Below, in pieces: positions 22,171-34,297 of a stretch of 64,000 nucleotides of DNA. Origin of the DNA: Ancistrus triradiatus (taxonomy: Eukaryota > Chordata > Actinopteri > Siluriformes > Loricariidae); NCBI GenBank assembly GCA_025084515.1, contig JAJAGP010000271.1, positions 310,001-374,000 on the forward strand, in the 5' to 3' direction. The position numbers were made by a program, and so were the translations under genes. How positions within the stretch are numbered: position 1 is the first letter of the stretch; each line of letters starts with the position of its first letter. The notes beneath the pieces are model-generated. The model searched no databases, was not told where the DNA came from, and was given only the letters and a program-made list of their open reading frames with translations.

Positions 22171-24779
22171 AAACGGGATATTACATTTTGCTAGCAATTA
22201 AATTTTACATTGTACAAACAATAAATTCGGGCATTGTTAGGCGGAATGAAAAGAGACATTCAATAAATCAGGAGCGTGCCCTCACATACAGGGTTCCTGT
22301 CGAAGACCGCAGCATGTTTACTCTCAGCTCGCAGTCAGATATGATTTGCCATTAGGGCCATGATGTTACCCAGCGCTCGGAAGACCTTCTGCTTTTTGGC
22401 TACTCTCAATCAAACTCCGTGGTCAGGCTCAAAGCCTGGCAATACAGCATGGGAAACTTTCAATCCTTTTTTTAAATCCAAGGACCCATGCAGGATGCTT
22501 CAGGTTTGGCTTGCACAGCTTCAGAAACAGTCAGTGTAACAGAATTTCAGTCAAACCTCAAAAAACATATTAGATCATAGGTGTGCCATACTGACAAAAA
22601 ATATATATCAACATTTTCTGAGAAGATCCAAGTTTAATCTCATTTTCAAACACTATTACATTAGTTATCTTAAGTTTTACATATATCACAATGAGCATTC
22701 TGGGCTTATATTGATATAGACACTTGGGCCAAAACATTCTTTCAAATCCATTCTTGTATTTCCATCATTTAGGTTCCATTTGATAAAATCAAATACAGAA
22801 GGAAAAGTTTGGATGGTGGGGATGAAAAATAAGTCATGCTCTACATTTCCTGATTCATCAGGATTCCAAAATCTGGAACAGATACATTAAAGTATTCAAG
22901 AGTTACATAGGTTTTCTTTTTTACTATTTGTCACTCAGTGTCTACAAAATGTCCATAACGTCTGAAAATACAAAAAAGTCTCTATAAATCACTAATCATT
23001 ATAAAGAGAGTTCAAGTTTTTTGTCTTTTGTGATAGAACAAACAAATATAAGTCACATTTCAGAGTTATATTACTATTTCTGTCAAGGAATGGGCCTAAT
23101 CTAATCCCTGCTTCTCAGAGTGCATTTGTTTGACCTCTTTTCACACCTCCCTCCCCCACTCAGCAAGCACCAATCTGGGCATTTGACCCATGTATGAATC
23201 TGCCTGAGTAAGTACTATTGGTTAAAACAGGTGTCAATCAGTCTAAGGGGTTTATACGAGCGCTAGAATCTTCTGATGCAGCTCTCATGCCATAGGTGCA
23301 AAGGACCACTAGTTCGAAGAAATATGAGTTGGTTTGTTAAGAACATTTATGCTATTACTCTTTTTAAACCAGAATGGACATGCCCATGGGCCTAGAGGGC
23401 AATATCTGCAGTAAGAGGTTTAAGCCTGTTGACTCCCAAAGTTTGTCATAATCTTCATATTCTGCACGGTGGTTAGTTTGCAGATGGTGAAATCACTTAA
23501 GTTCATTGTTGAGCTGTCTTTAACGGCAAAGTTTTCATATTGCTGTCTTTTAAGCAACATTCATCTTTCAAATCCAAACCACCTGGAAGCAAGTGAGGAT
23601 GAGCCAAGTCTAGCAATTAAATCTAATGACATAGACGAAGCAATGACATGCGAACCTGGTGGTGTCTGTATTTTATCTCCTGTGCATTTTGTTCACTCAT
23701 TTTTAATGCTTTAGCACGCTGTATTCACTCAGTGCACATGCGCAGTATTCTATCTTACCTGGCAACATGATGCAGTGAATGTTATGACCTCAAGGTGGTT
23801 TTTTTCATTCTTATGTGCAATGTCAGTGATATGATAATGTCAGCTCGCACATCGTTAAAACAACAAATAAGATATTATCGTAGACAATACATAACACGCA
23901 CTGCTACTAGATCACCCATTCAGATAAAAGTACCAGAGTACGCACTAGCTTCCTCATCATTTTTAATCTCTTTTATTGAATGCAGATCACAAGCAGCACA
24001 AGAAATGCAGTTTATTAGGGTGGCACAGACAGCCTGGTGTTTAGTCTTACTATCCAGACATCTGGCATATGTTTGGTTTTCGCAATGTTCTTTTGATTGT
24101 GAAAGAAAAACATATTGCCTCTCAATACACAAATGTTCAAATGTTCCCTTCTTGGTCAACGTGTCATTAACTAGCATCTTTTAATCGCATATTTTAATCG
24201 CTTATTTAATTGGCTGGTCTTACAACGTGACTTATAGCCACGTTGACACTGGGTTAGCCTTAATGGCATTGCTAGAGAATAGAATAACTACTATACAGGC
24301 ACACTTGGAGGACATTGGGTAACACCTTGCATGTAGGCACTTGTGTACTACGAGCTGTATGATCTTTTTTCAACTAAAATAACAGATTAGCCCATCGTTG
24401 TCAAGTTCTTATTCCCCTATGCCCTGCCCCTGAATTAAGTCTCTGTGGCTGGAGCAGAGCCACACCGTTAGTGATAATCCAGCAGCCAGTTCAGTACAGA
24501 GGCAAAGGTCTTAGAACATCTTTCATCTCCCTGCACTTTTACCGTCCTCAACATCACCTCCCAAACATACACACCCACAATGCCCTGCCCACAAGGACAC
24601 AGTACACACTGTTCTCCATAGATGAGCTAACAGAGGAGAGCCTTCACCAACAGAGAAGCCAGGAACCCCCTTACCAGAGTGGTGAAATGCCCGCCTGGTA
24701 GGTCAGTAGTTAATGATCTGGACAATGACTGGACACCCCCTGGGAAAGCAAGAAACCTCAAAATAGTGTTTAGCCTCAA
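22166..24779. other. Intronic sequence, no recognised element
   Basis: AT-rich. The longest open frame (23795-24184, 129 residues) overlaps an antisense frame and shows no domain. Confidence 0.5.
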
Positions 24780-24943
24780 TACTGTGGTAGCCTAGTGGCT
24801 AAGCCATTGGACTGTAGACCAGAAAGTCCAGAGTTCTGCCAAGTTGTTACTGTTGGGTCCTTGAGCAAGACCCTTAACCCACAATTGCTTTGATTGTAAG
24901 ACTGTATCAGTTGCATAAGAGTGTCTGCTAAATGACCTAAATG
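24780..24943 (+). mobile_element. tRNA-derived SINE, V-type tail
   Basis: The head is 'gtggtagcctagtggctaag', followed by 'gttgggtccttgagcaagac' and the tail 'gtgtctgctaaatgacctaa'. The tRNA-like B-box region is damaged. Confidence 0.8.
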
Positions 24944-25139
24944 TGTTTCATAGCAATTTTTCTCAACTCACAGTGCCAAACTGATGCCCCCATGCACATA
25001 TCCCCTGTGAAACATCAGCATGCAGGTGCTTTTCCTGTCTCTTATCAGAATTAGACTGTTTGAATGCTCTCCTGGGAGGCCTGCAACTGATTCAGTTCTC
25101 TCATCTCACCCTACTACTGTGTTCTCTTCATACTGTAGC

Positions 25140-25410
25140 TGCGACATCTGAATTAAAGCACTGGTGTTTGCTTACAAAGGCAAAAATATAGCAGTTCCTT
25201 GATACCTAAAGGCTCTGACCGAACCCCTACCCTTTGAGACTCAAGTATGGCTCAATTGGAGACACCAATCAGGACGAAAAGAAGACAAGTATCAAGACTC
25301 TCTCTCTGTACTGACAGCCAGGTGGTGGAATAAACTTCCACGGTATGTGCATCTCATGCTTTCTTCAAATGGCGACTAAAGACTTTTCACTCAGCACTTA
25401 AGCTGGTAAT
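25140..25410 (+). mobile_element. LINE (L2/Rex1-like) 3' fragment
   Basis: 'cagccaggtggtggaataaa' followed by 'cttccacggtatgtgc' and 'cttcaaatggcgactaaaga' resembles the end of reverse transcriptase ORF2 of fish non-LTR elements (LWN-L-type ending with FKRRLKTF). The upstream 'aaagcactggtgtttgctta' fits the same ORF. It is broken by stops. Family assignment is by memory of the motif. Confidence 0.5.
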
Positions 25411-25433
25411 GCACCAACATATTTACAGTACTG

Positions 25434-25860
25434 TGCAAATGTCTTGGTATAATGTGCATAGGTAACAACTTGGGTTCGTCACTTCATAATCCTTTTTCCA
25501 CTGATCTTCATTCCAATGTTTGTAAGCTTTAGCATATCTTAGCTTTTTCACCTTGTTCCATTTCCAAAATAGTGGTTTCTTGGCTCCTACCCTTCCAAAA
25601 AAGACCATTCCTGATCAACCTTCTTCAGACTGTGGAAGGGTCAACTTGGCATCCTGATGAAGCAGCCAGATGCTGTTTCTGTTCAAATATAAGGGGAGGT
25701 CACACTAAATACTTGCCACTGTAGCCTATAGAAGCTGTTTTTCAGTTTAAAATACTGCATACAAACTTCCTGTATTTTCTGGTTGTATTCTAATTAAGAG
25801 ATTGAGAATAATTATATGTGGTCATTATACCACTGGCAAAACACACTGCCTTGGGCCCCT
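25434..25860. mobile_element. Internally deleted Tc1 MITE, copy C
   Basis: It starts 'tacagtactgtgcaaatgtc' and carries the family internal sequence, including a minus-strand transposase remnant (KKPLFWKWNKVKKLRYAKAY). The right terminus is lost or too diverged to place. It is followed within 100 bp by part of another Tc1 family. Confidence 0.75.
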
Positions 25861-25939
25861 GGTATTCTTGGGGATATTACTTTGATATGTACACCCTACC
25901 TTGAATATCGTTGCCAACCAAGTACACCCCTTCATGGTA

Positions 25940-26239
25940 ACGATATTCCCTAATATCAGTGGCCATTTTCTACAGGATAATGCACCTGGAAAATGTGTTG
26001 ACTTGGAAAATGTGCTGTCTTGACTTCCAAATCTCAGTCTGATCTAGCAGCTGTGGGACATGCTTGACAAACAAGTCCTATCCATTGAGGCCCCAAATCA
26101 TAATTCACAGTGCTAACCTTTTGGAGCCAGATACCATAGAAGTATAGAGACACCTTTAGAGGGTCATAGCCTTGGCGGCACTAGGGGGACCTGCATAATA
26201 TGAGGCAGGTGGTTTTAATGTTACAGCTGATTGGTGAAT
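25940..26239 (+). mobile_element. Tc1-like transposase C-terminal fragment with right end
   Basis: 'ccattttctacaggataatg' is the block before the second catalytic Asp. 'ctgtgggacatgcttgacaa' and 'agtcctatccattgaggccc' follow, and the end is 'aggtggttttaatgttacag' then 'ctgattggtga'. The order matches a known fish Tc1 family. The left half is missing. Confidence 0.7.
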
Positions 26240-27257
26240 ATTTAAATAGGTCCCTTGTTAGTCTTACCTATTACCAAGTTTGTTGTTTTTCCCTGCATCG
26301 TCTACTAACAGTGTTTATTTGGATGTTGGTGTTAGGCTGTAGACTGTTTGTACTACGATAAGGTCTACTAAAAGGAACACAAATCATTTGTTAATTTAAA
26401 ATGAAATGTAAAAGTAATCGGAAGGCTGTCTGTTCAAATCAAGCATTTCCAAACTGCCGCTTAACCTTCAAGAGCTCTATTGTAAGTCACATTCACAGCT
26501 TACCAGGGTAGGTCTAACAGGTCTGAACATGATAAACTGACTTCCGATGACTGTACAGCATAGAACGTCATTGAGCCCTTTAGTACAACCCATTCTATTG
26601 CTAATATTTACCTATGGAGATTGTATGGCTGTATGTTTGAGTTCATAAACCTTGTAGCAATAGGTAAGGCTCAATTCACTGAATCCACTAGTCAGGCAGA
26701 ATTTCTACATGCTTACACATATGTATTCGTACACCAAGTCATTCAAGTAAAGAGAGAAAAAGGGCAGTAGCATCTCCTCTTAGGGTAAGATTTCCATGCT
26801 TATGGGAGCAGATCTGAAAGGAATGCAGGTTTTGGCAGGTATCCTGCATACTTTTAAAGATATTTTAATTAGCATACGAGTCTCCTGTTGAGCTGGGATT
26901 GCAGCAGATGTGAGACGGTATGGACTGATTAAAGCTTCACGTCTGCAGTACGTGGTGACTTGCAGTTGAGGTACGTGCCTACTTCTTCATCAGAGAAACA
27001 GGGCCTGATTGACAGCACCACTGAAGTTCCATTTAATACCAGTCACTGAAGTCAGAACACATGGCGTCAGTGTGAAACAGTACACTCATCTGGATCTGGT
27101 GTGCAGTTTTCTGTGGAATCTGCAACAAGCATCTCCCTGTACATCACTAACTTCTCATCTAAATAATAATTTCAAGGGCTACATGAAACCTGATAATACA
27201 CAATGCTGGGAGGCATTTCTCAAAATGTATAGGTATGAAGAGAAAGCAAGAGAGTGG

Positions 27258-27345
27258 TGGCTCAGTCGTTGAGTTTCTGGTCTACAGAAGAATATGAGTT
27301 CAAGTTCCACGACAATCAAGCTTCTGCTGTAGGCCACTGAACAAA
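27258..27345 (+). mobile_element. Degenerate SINE head
   Basis: 'gtggtggctcagtcgttgag' followed by 'tatgagttcaagttccacga' resembles the tRNA-like A and B box region of a SINE. The tail is not recognisable. Confidence 0.4.
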
Positions 27346-27409
27346 TTTCTAGTAAAAGTACTAATCTGATTACAAAATTACTAAAGTAAAAGTTGAAGTA
27401 CGGCTTATA

Positions 27410-27840
27410 TACAGTCACTGACCAAAAAATAATGCACCCAGATAAAAGTGTCAGATTGCTGCCTTCGTTTGCAGTGGTATCATAACCGAGAAACCTGGAG
27501 TGCTACAGACTGAAACAGCATCGTCTTTAGCGACAAATCCAGATTCTGTTTGGGATCCGACAATGGTCGGGTTAGAGTATGGAGACCTTGTAGTGAGGGC
27601 TGCAACATCTTTGGGCAAGTGTGATGCAGGATACCATATGGAACCTGTTTGCCTCCATGCCCAACTGTATCTCATCCTGTATCCAGGCTAGAGGCAGTCT
27701 AACAGCTTGATAGAGCCTCCTTTCTGTTGTACAGTTTTCCACAATGAACGCATCCTTTTGCTCTAATATTGCACACACAACGTTTCATTCGATCCCAACA
27801 ACTCCTTATTGGTGAGTAATTTTTTTGTCAATGAGTATAT
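27410..27840 (+). mobile_element. Tc1-like element remnant (cagtcactgaccaaaaaata family)
   Basis: It opens 'cagtcactgaccaaaaaata' and closes with the inverted 'aatttttttgtcaatgagta'. Between them lies plus-strand transposase debris (RNLECYRLKQHRL, then IQILFGI) from around the first catalytic Asp, and 'gtatccaggctagaggcag' near the C-terminus. A second copy is at 61556-61856. Confidence 0.7.
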
Positions 27841-29454
27841 TTTACTCAAGTACATACTACTAAAACGTTTTTCTTTAAAAAGCCTTTCTAATTCAGTATT
27901 TGAAAAAGGATGTCTTTTATTGAGGGCAATAGGTACAGATCCATGTCACTACATAATGGTTTGAACTCAACTACATGAATCTTCCACAAAAATCCTACAA
28001 ATGACATTGTCATCTTTAGCTAGAAAGAACAGAAAAAAACATTTTCAGACATGAGAAACCAAAATATGCAAAATACTTTGATTTTTTTTTATAAATGCTG
28101 CTGAATCACTCATAGCTAGACATGGTGATTTTCAGTAAATCATTATATTTAACCCAAACAATAGCTGTCATCAACTTTTTGATCATCTCTTTTCTCATTC
28201 AGTTTAATGCTATAGTCACTGATTCTGAATAAGGCGGCTCAGCTATTGTTCGATGCAACTCTGTTTGTTATCCAGAGTGTTGTTTCCAAGTAAAAGCTAA
28301 TGGATCCACTGTTCCTAAAGGAACTTCAGTGGAAGCTTAAAATGACATAGAACAAAATCCGCCATAAAACTGTTATGATCTGCTCGTGTACCATTACCAG
28401 TGCCTACAAGCAACACAACCAGCTGCCTCTTTGTAATTATAATAAACCCCGGGATAAATATAGGCCTTAGGAGGACAACAGAGCTGTGATTCCCGGTGAA
28501 ATTTATCCACACGTACCAGACTGTGTCATTTCTCCATAAATTTGATGGCTTCTAGCAATTCGTTATTATGATTCAATGCGGGTAAACCTGAGGTTTAAAG
28601 CAGCCTCAAGCTGGGTGGAAATGATTAGCTAGGCTTTTGTTACAAGACACGTTACATCAGGGATTTACGGAGTGACTTCATAAGACGCGCGGCATTGCTC
28701 TCCTTCACACGTGAGGCCTGAGGTCACGGCCTGGAGCATGGGAGCAGAGAGAAGAACTTCCATATTGGGTGTGAAAGTGCACCATGTGTGCATTTGCCTT
28801 GTTTGGAAGTTCAGGTCTTCAGTGTATAAACACAGCCAAGCTGGAACAGGGATGACAGGGGGAGAAGGGGTGGGGGGCATGGATGGAGTAAGTAAGAACT
28901 GAAGAGGGAAGAAGGAGGTTTGGAAAACAGAGTGCTCCTTCATATCTGATTCAGGGGTTAAAGAATGTTTCCAAAGGGGAAGGGTGAACAGGCATTTCCC
29001 GAGCTGGACGTTTGGAACATTTGGTCCGAGGTCTCAGAGGACTGGGTCGGGTTGGCCTGCCCAGAGATTGGCAAAGGGATATCCTTTAAAATCAAGCTCA
29101 TATTGGAAACTCTTCACACACACATATAGTCAGCCTGGAGTTCTCTCTCACACACATTTATTACACCAGGAGCACACCATGTACACTTTCCCACACATGC
29201 ACGATATCCCCTAAATCTCGGAGTGTCGAACCAATGTTTAGAGCTTTGGCTACTTTAGCATCAACAAGACTTCGATTGTGATTCACAAGCTTCAGAGCTC
29301 TAACCAGCAAGCATGCCACAATAAACACTGCAGCTAGGCAGCTGTGTAATGGTATGCAGAGAGAGTAAGTGTTTCTTACGTGCTCTTATGAAGGAAAGCA
29401 TTACTATATTTGCACTGAGCTGACCTACAGCTTATAGTTATGAAACTTTGTATG

Positions 29455-29640
29455 TTACATTCAGCAGGCGCTCGTATTCAGGCCGATACACAGAGTGCTT
29501 AGTGTTCTCCAACAGGGAAAAATGAATGACTTACAGCTGATAGAGTCCAAACAGTGGGTGGTTAAGGCCCAACCAGTGGCAGTTTGGAGTTGCTGGGACC
29601 ATGTGGTCTTCAGTTCAGTACCAAACCCTGGCATGTTCTC
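29455..29640 (-). mobile_element. Degenerate SINE
   Basis: 'cattcagcaggcgctcgtat' (tail), 'gaatgacttacagctgatag', 'aaggcccaaccagtggcagt' and 'tcagttcagtaccaaaccct' run in reverse SINE order. Confidence 0.5.
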
Positions 29641-29852
29641 TGGTCTGTCTAGGGTTGGTTAATGCCTTGCAAATCGTGCTTCCGATTACTCCCCTTCCAC
29701 AGCAACCCTGAACTGGCTTTAGAGGATATGGAAATTAATTTTGAATTAAGGTTTTAGACTTGTTGAGGGTGCAGTGCGGGCACTGCAATGGAATTTAGTG
29801 GGGAAAAAAAGTCTCCCTGGACAGGACCCCACATCTGCAACCTTGCAAATCG

Positions 29853-30058
29853 GACTGTGGTGGCCTAGCGGTTAAGGAACTGGACTATGGACCACAAGGT
29901 CCAGAGTTCAAATCCCACCACTGCTAAGCTGCCACTGTTGGGTCCTTGAGCAAGGCCCTTAACCCACAACTGCTTGGATTGTAAGACTGTATCAATTGTA
30001 AGTCGCTCTGGATAAGGGCGTCTGCTAAATGCCATAAATGTAAATGTAAATGTAAATG
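29853..30058 (+). mobile_element. tRNA-derived V-type SINE, best complete copy
   Basis: The tRNA-like head is 'gtggtggcctagcggttaag', with B box 'gttcaaatccc'. The body is 'gggtccttgagcaaggccct', the conserved tail is 'gataagggcgtctgctaaat', and it ends in repeats of 'gtaaat'. This serves as the reference for the other SINE copies in the window. Confidence 0.9.
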
Positions 30059-30310
30059 CAACCGTCCCACACAATGCGGATCGCAGATCCCAAGTGTTTT
30101 ATCAACAGCCAACTGCCTGTTGGTTCATCTCTCTGCATGCTGGTTCATCTCTTTGCACACAGGTTCATCTGGCTGCATGCTATGCTCATCTCTGAGCGCT
30201 GATCATCCTGACACAGCGTGTCCACTTCTCTACATTTGCACCAGAGGCTGCCCTGTTACGTGTACCATTACCATGTTTCATCACGGACATATATTTACAT
30301 TTTTTTTTTT

Positions 30311-30491
30311 ACATTTATGTCATTTCACAGACGCCCTTATCCAGAGTGACTTACAACTGATACATTCTTACAATCCAAACAACTGTGGGTTAAGAGCCTT
30401 GCTCAAGTTCCCAACAGTGGCAGCTTGGCATTTGAACTCTGGACCTTCTGGTCCATAGTGCAGTACCTTAACCACTAGGCTACCACAGTCC
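30311..30491 (-). mobile_element. tRNA-derived V-type SINE
   Basis: A reverse-oriented near-complete copy. The tail is 'cagacgcccttatccagagt', the body 'gccttgctcaagttcccaac', and the head 'ccttaaccactaggctacca'. It lies about 250 bp from the plus-strand copy, so the two form an inverted pair. Confidence 0.88.
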
Positions 30492-31869
30492 TTATATCCA
30501 AACATGGATGTGTATTATGTGTAAAGATTTTCAATATAGAGAAACCCTAAAGTATACAAAAACGACCAAAACACCTCCATACTTCTAAGGAGTAAATACT
30601 GGTCTTTACTGATAAGCATTCCGGACAAAATGTGACTGTATAGGATTGTATTTGTGTGCTCATGTATGCAGTCAATTTATTAATCCCACTCTACCTGCAC
30701 ACTAGCAGAGAAAATATACTGTGCATTTACACCACACTACATGTAAATATTGACAGAAGTGTCGTAGTGCTGTGAGTATGTTTATATCTCATTTGTATTG
30801 CAATTTGTCAGCATAAATCTTACTCATCACTCATTAAAACATAACTGCCTGTGCAATAGGCTCATTATCATGCCATTAGGTGCATTTACTACTTCTGTAT
30901 TCCCTTCAGCTTATCCAACCCTGTCTGGCCTCTGCCCTGGTTCGCGCTAAACTGAGCCATAAAGCTACAGCACACATTTGAGATTTGTTCCTATCAGAAA
31001 GAGGCAAGCTGGAATATCTTGGACCCCAACAGCCTTTTATATGACGCCCATCTGGTGCAGATTTACCAGAGGACCGCTCAGTGTGTCTCGCTCTAATTCC
31101 ACACTAATAGTGCACAAATTCTGAGGTTTCTGAGAACGCTGCATAAATCACACTGCATCTGCTGGACCGGCTGGACGCACATCAGGGCTCGTCAAAATGT
31201 TTACGTCGACTCTGATTTATAGGCAGCGCAGTAGGCAGTGCAGGCGTTTCTGAGCATGCCAAGAATGTCACGATCATGGTTTCAGTCTTCATTGTGGTTA
31301 ACCGGTCCCAATAGATCATTGAACCCACGAATGTAGTCCTGAGTTTAACGTACTCTGTCATGCTGCCCTCCAGTGGGTCATGGAAGTATTACCAGGGTTG
31401 AAACATTATGGATGATGTTCTCCTACCATTACACTAAATACACTATAAGGGTTAATTTTTGTACTGCCAAATCAGAAGGTTGTGGGTTTAAACTCTGTAG
31501 TGCCAAAGCTGTCACAGTTGGGTTTAACCTGTTTGGTGGCCAAACGGTTACATACCATGCTGTTACAAATGCCCCTAGACACACTGGCTCCCATTACATT
31601 ACAAAACTGGGCCCAATATCACTGCCACATTTGTGTGTTTGTCGCAACAAATGATGTAAAACAGTGTTGTGTAAACCGCATTACACAAGGACGGCATTAT
31701 GAACCGGGAACCAAACATAGTGTCTGTGGTCCAGATTTTGTCTGTGGAGCAATCTAATACAGCCAGCATAGTCATTTCGGAGAATAAGAACTGAACTCTA
31801 AATATAACTACATTGGAGGAAAGTTTGAGAACAAAATGTAATAACTTGTCAAAGCCAGTTAATAATTAC
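30492..31869. other. Intronic sequence, mostly unique-looking
   Basis: Only the weak SINE-like piece at 31430-31545 was noticed. Confidence 0.45.
31430..31545 (+). mobile_element. Possible old SINE fragment
   Basis: 'gaaggttgtgggtttaaact' followed by 'gtgccaaagctgtcacagtt' and 'gggtttaacct' is reminiscent of the SINE B box and body. Confidence 0.35.
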
Positions 31870-31985
31870 TAAATGGTTGCTAAGTGGTTCCTAGGCTGTT
31901 GCTATCTGGCTGCCATGTGATGCCACATGGTTGCTAGGCAGTTGCTACAAGTTTGGTACTTGCTTGCTAGGCTGTTGATAGCTGT
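31870..31985 (+). repeat. GTTGCTAGG-type short minisatellite
   Basis: Six or more variants of 'ggttgctaggctgttgctat' occur in tandem, for example 'tggttgctaagtggttccta' and 'tggttgctaggcagttgcta'. The unit is about 12 bp. Confidence 0.7.
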
Positions 31986-32072
31986 GATGGGGTATATATG
32001 TCAATATATAGTTTTTGTATAACATTTAATATTAAGTATTAAATATTAATTTAATATTTTGTTCATGTATAG

Positions 32073-32650
32073 TACCGTATTTTCCGGACCATAAAGCGCA
32101 CCGGATTATAAGACGCAATTTCAACGATCGACTGCTAACGGGTATATTTTCATACATAAAGCGCACCGGGTTATAAGGCGCATGAAATGAAACAAAACTC
32201 TTTAAGTTCCGTCGGAAGCTCAGTTTGGTCTTTACCTGGCGCAGGGCGTCTTCTTGCTTCCTCCACTTCCGTATCATTGATTCGTTAATGTTGAATTCTC
32301 TCACAGCTGCTCTATGTCCATGTTGTACTGCGTGACTGATAGCGTTGTGTTTGAAATCCGCTTCGAAAATGAATGAAGGAATGCGCACACAGTAATGCTG
32401 AAGCACATACCGTATTACTCCGTGATGCTGCGCACTACGGTGGCCGTAAGCTTCGTGACCTACCAAAGACCGTGCTAAAACATTTTGACAGATTTATGAG
32501 CGCCGTGTACCATCTACAATCGGTTCTAGGTCAGAAGGCTCAACCAGAATTAATTCATACATTAGACGCACCGCATTTAAAGGCGCACTGTCGATTTTTG
32601 AGAAAATTAAAGGATTTTAAGTGCGCCTTATGGTCCGAAAAATACGGTGT
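32073..32650 (-). mobile_element. pogo/Tigger-like MITE with transposase remnant
   Basis: The left end is 'taccgtattttccggaccat' and the right end 'atggtccgaaaaatacggt', inverted, with the subterminal theme 'aaagcgcaccggattataag' repeated within and inverted at the far end ('aaggcgcactgtcgattttt'). It lies in AT-rich flanks; no clear target duplication is seen. A minus-strand frame inside encodes a helix-turn-helix of the pogo transposase type. Confidence 0.75.
32227..32361 (-). pseudogene. Brinker/CENP-B-type helix-turn-helix remnant of a pogo transposase
   Basis: In a 144-residue open frame (32466 to 32032), residues 36-80 include AVREFNINESMIRKWRKQED. This matches the N-terminal DNA-binding helix-turn-helix of pogo/Tigger transposases, with its acidic-aromatic and final WRKQ motif. 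No catalytic DDE domain follows. The rest of the frame is terminal-repeat sequence read through. Confidence 0.65.
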
Positions 32651-32818
32651 TTATAGTTTTTTTGTTGTTTTTTTAAACAGGACGCAACATAATGAGTGGT
32701 AACAGCCAATACTTTTGACTAAAGTATGATATAATGTAGAATGTGGTAGGGAAATGTACTAGCTTCTTTTGGGGTGCCAATAGTTTTTTCTAAAGGTCAT
32801 TTCGATATCTAGATAGTT

Positions 32819-32921
32819 ATGGCTAAGGGTCATTAACTGTCCAGATATTTATGGTAAATGGCCCCTTCGTTGTATAAATACATATGGCTAAGGATCATTA
32901 ACTTTCCAGATATTTATGGCT
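32819..32921 (+). repeat. ~65-bp tandem duplication
   Basis: 'atggctaagggtcattaact' (32819) and 'atggctaaggatcattaact' (32884) each continue with 'gtccagatatttatgg' or 'ttccagatatttatgg', an offset of 65 bp. Confidence 0.8.
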
Positions 32922-32956
32922 CTATGGTAAGTCTATGACAGATTTGACACAGCCAA

Positions 32957-33066
32957 AAGCCTGAACTGGGTTGTTTAAAAAAGTGGATTGGTATTTTAGT
33001 TGAGTAAAACCTTGACTGGACCTTTAAAAAAAGTGTATCAGTATTTTGGAAGGGTAAAAACCTGAA
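32957..33066 (+). repeat. ~52-bp degenerate tandem duplication
   Basis: Two units of the type 'ctgaactgggttgtttaaaa', then 'gtattttagttgagtaaaac', are followed by a diverged second unit ('tgactggacctttaaaaaaa', then 'gtattttggaagggtaaaaa'). Confidence 0.6.
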
Positions 33067-33104
33067 TATATGTATAGAGTAGTAACAACTGCTTGAAGAC
33101 CAAA

Positions 33105-33422
33105 AAAAATCAAGGAGTGCTGGGTATTTTGGACTTTCCTCCACAGTCACTTGATCTAAACTCCATTGAGCATTTATAGGGCACTTGAAGACAGGGAAAT
33201 CCAAGCATACAGTAACATCACGAGTTGGAGTATTGTGAAATCATGCAGATTTTCTATAAACTTGTGGAGTCCATGCACGCTATAGCAAAAGGAGGAACAT
33301 ACCAAATACTAATCTGTTCTAAGATGCATGCCATTTTATGTAAGGATCCAACGCTTCACTTGCACCGTTGCTGATGATTTATAGTGAACAATAGTGGCCT
33401 TAGACTTTTGTTCCCAGTGTAT
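33105..33422 (+). mobile_element. Tc1-like transposase C-terminal fragment with right end
   Basis: 'tggactttcctccacagtca' followed by 'ttgatctaaactccattgag' encodes the FPPQSLDLNSIEHL block that holds the last catalytic residue of the Tc1 triad. It ends with 'ccttagacttttgttcccag' and TA. The same family recurs at 60080-60375. Confidence 0.75.
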
Positions 33423-33833
33423 TAACACTATAAAACATGGCATGACATGTACCCATTCCATGCAAGGGCTTATATATCATTTAGGAGCAATACTGTCTTT
33501 CACAGAGTGCTGTAATTCAGTGTTTTTAAGCTTGTAATCCTGGAATTCCCCATGCCTCGTCTTGATCCTGGCCTGACCCGGAGACTTTCGGCAGTGCATT
33601 CAGCTTAATCTCTACCCACCATGTCCCTAGTGTATATGTGGTGAGACAATAATTTCAACACGTTCTTTTTTTTAACCCTGAAAAGAATGGAAAACCCAAC
33701 GACTCAAACCACACAACATGAATAAATCCTTAGGACAGCTGTTAAACCCCATAAGTGAATGTTCAGCTATATGCCACTGCACTCTGAAGATGACTTGGGA
33801 TTGCTTAAGTTATAAGAGAAGGTCTTATTGAGC

Positions 33834-33834
<1 letters not shown>

Positions 33835-33869
<35 letters not shown>

Positions 33870-33905
33870 AACACACACTTTAGTAGCCTAGCGCTTAAGG
33901 TACTG

Positions 33906-33940
<35 letters not shown>

Positions 33941-33943
33941 TAG

Positions 33944-33990
<47 letters not shown>
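33835..33990. repeat. Compound (TA)n/(AC)n and (TA)n/(TG)n microsatellite
   Basis: TA array 33835-33857 followed by CA, a 45-bp unique spacer with a SINE-head-like 'gtagcctagcgcttaaggta', then a TA array 33907-33959 and (TG)n to 33989. Confidence 0.9.
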
Positions 33991-33993
<3 letters not shown>

Positions 33994-34297
33994 ATCCATA
34001 GCCAAGAACTGCTAAGCAGGAATCCCATTACTTTCTCAGTATGGGAAGACAAAACTTTGTGCATTTAATGAAAAACACTGGAAAATAATCCTTAATATTA
34101 TTGTTGCTTTCAATGCGTACAGACTGATGTGTCCTGCCCAAGAGCGTGATCTTATCCAGAGGACGCCACCTCTCCCAAAGAACACAGAGCACCAACATAA
34201 GCATGGCGGTCCATTGGAAGGGTTGCAAGGATGATCCCCTGACCGTTCTCCCCTCTGCATTCTTTGATTTGTTTACATAAACACTTATTTCAAGTCA

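Larger units (their letters stand above)
26240..29454. other. Intronic sequence around the Tc1 remnant at 27410
   Basis: Outside the listed SINE head and Tc1 remnant no repeat family was recognised. The segment 28540-28640 is compositionally plain and could be tested for conservation. Confidence 0.45.

Noticed and set aside
29853..30491. tRNA genes suggested by A and B box sequences
   Set aside because: They are the tRNA-like heads of SINEs, with no cloverleaf and with attached SINE body and tail.
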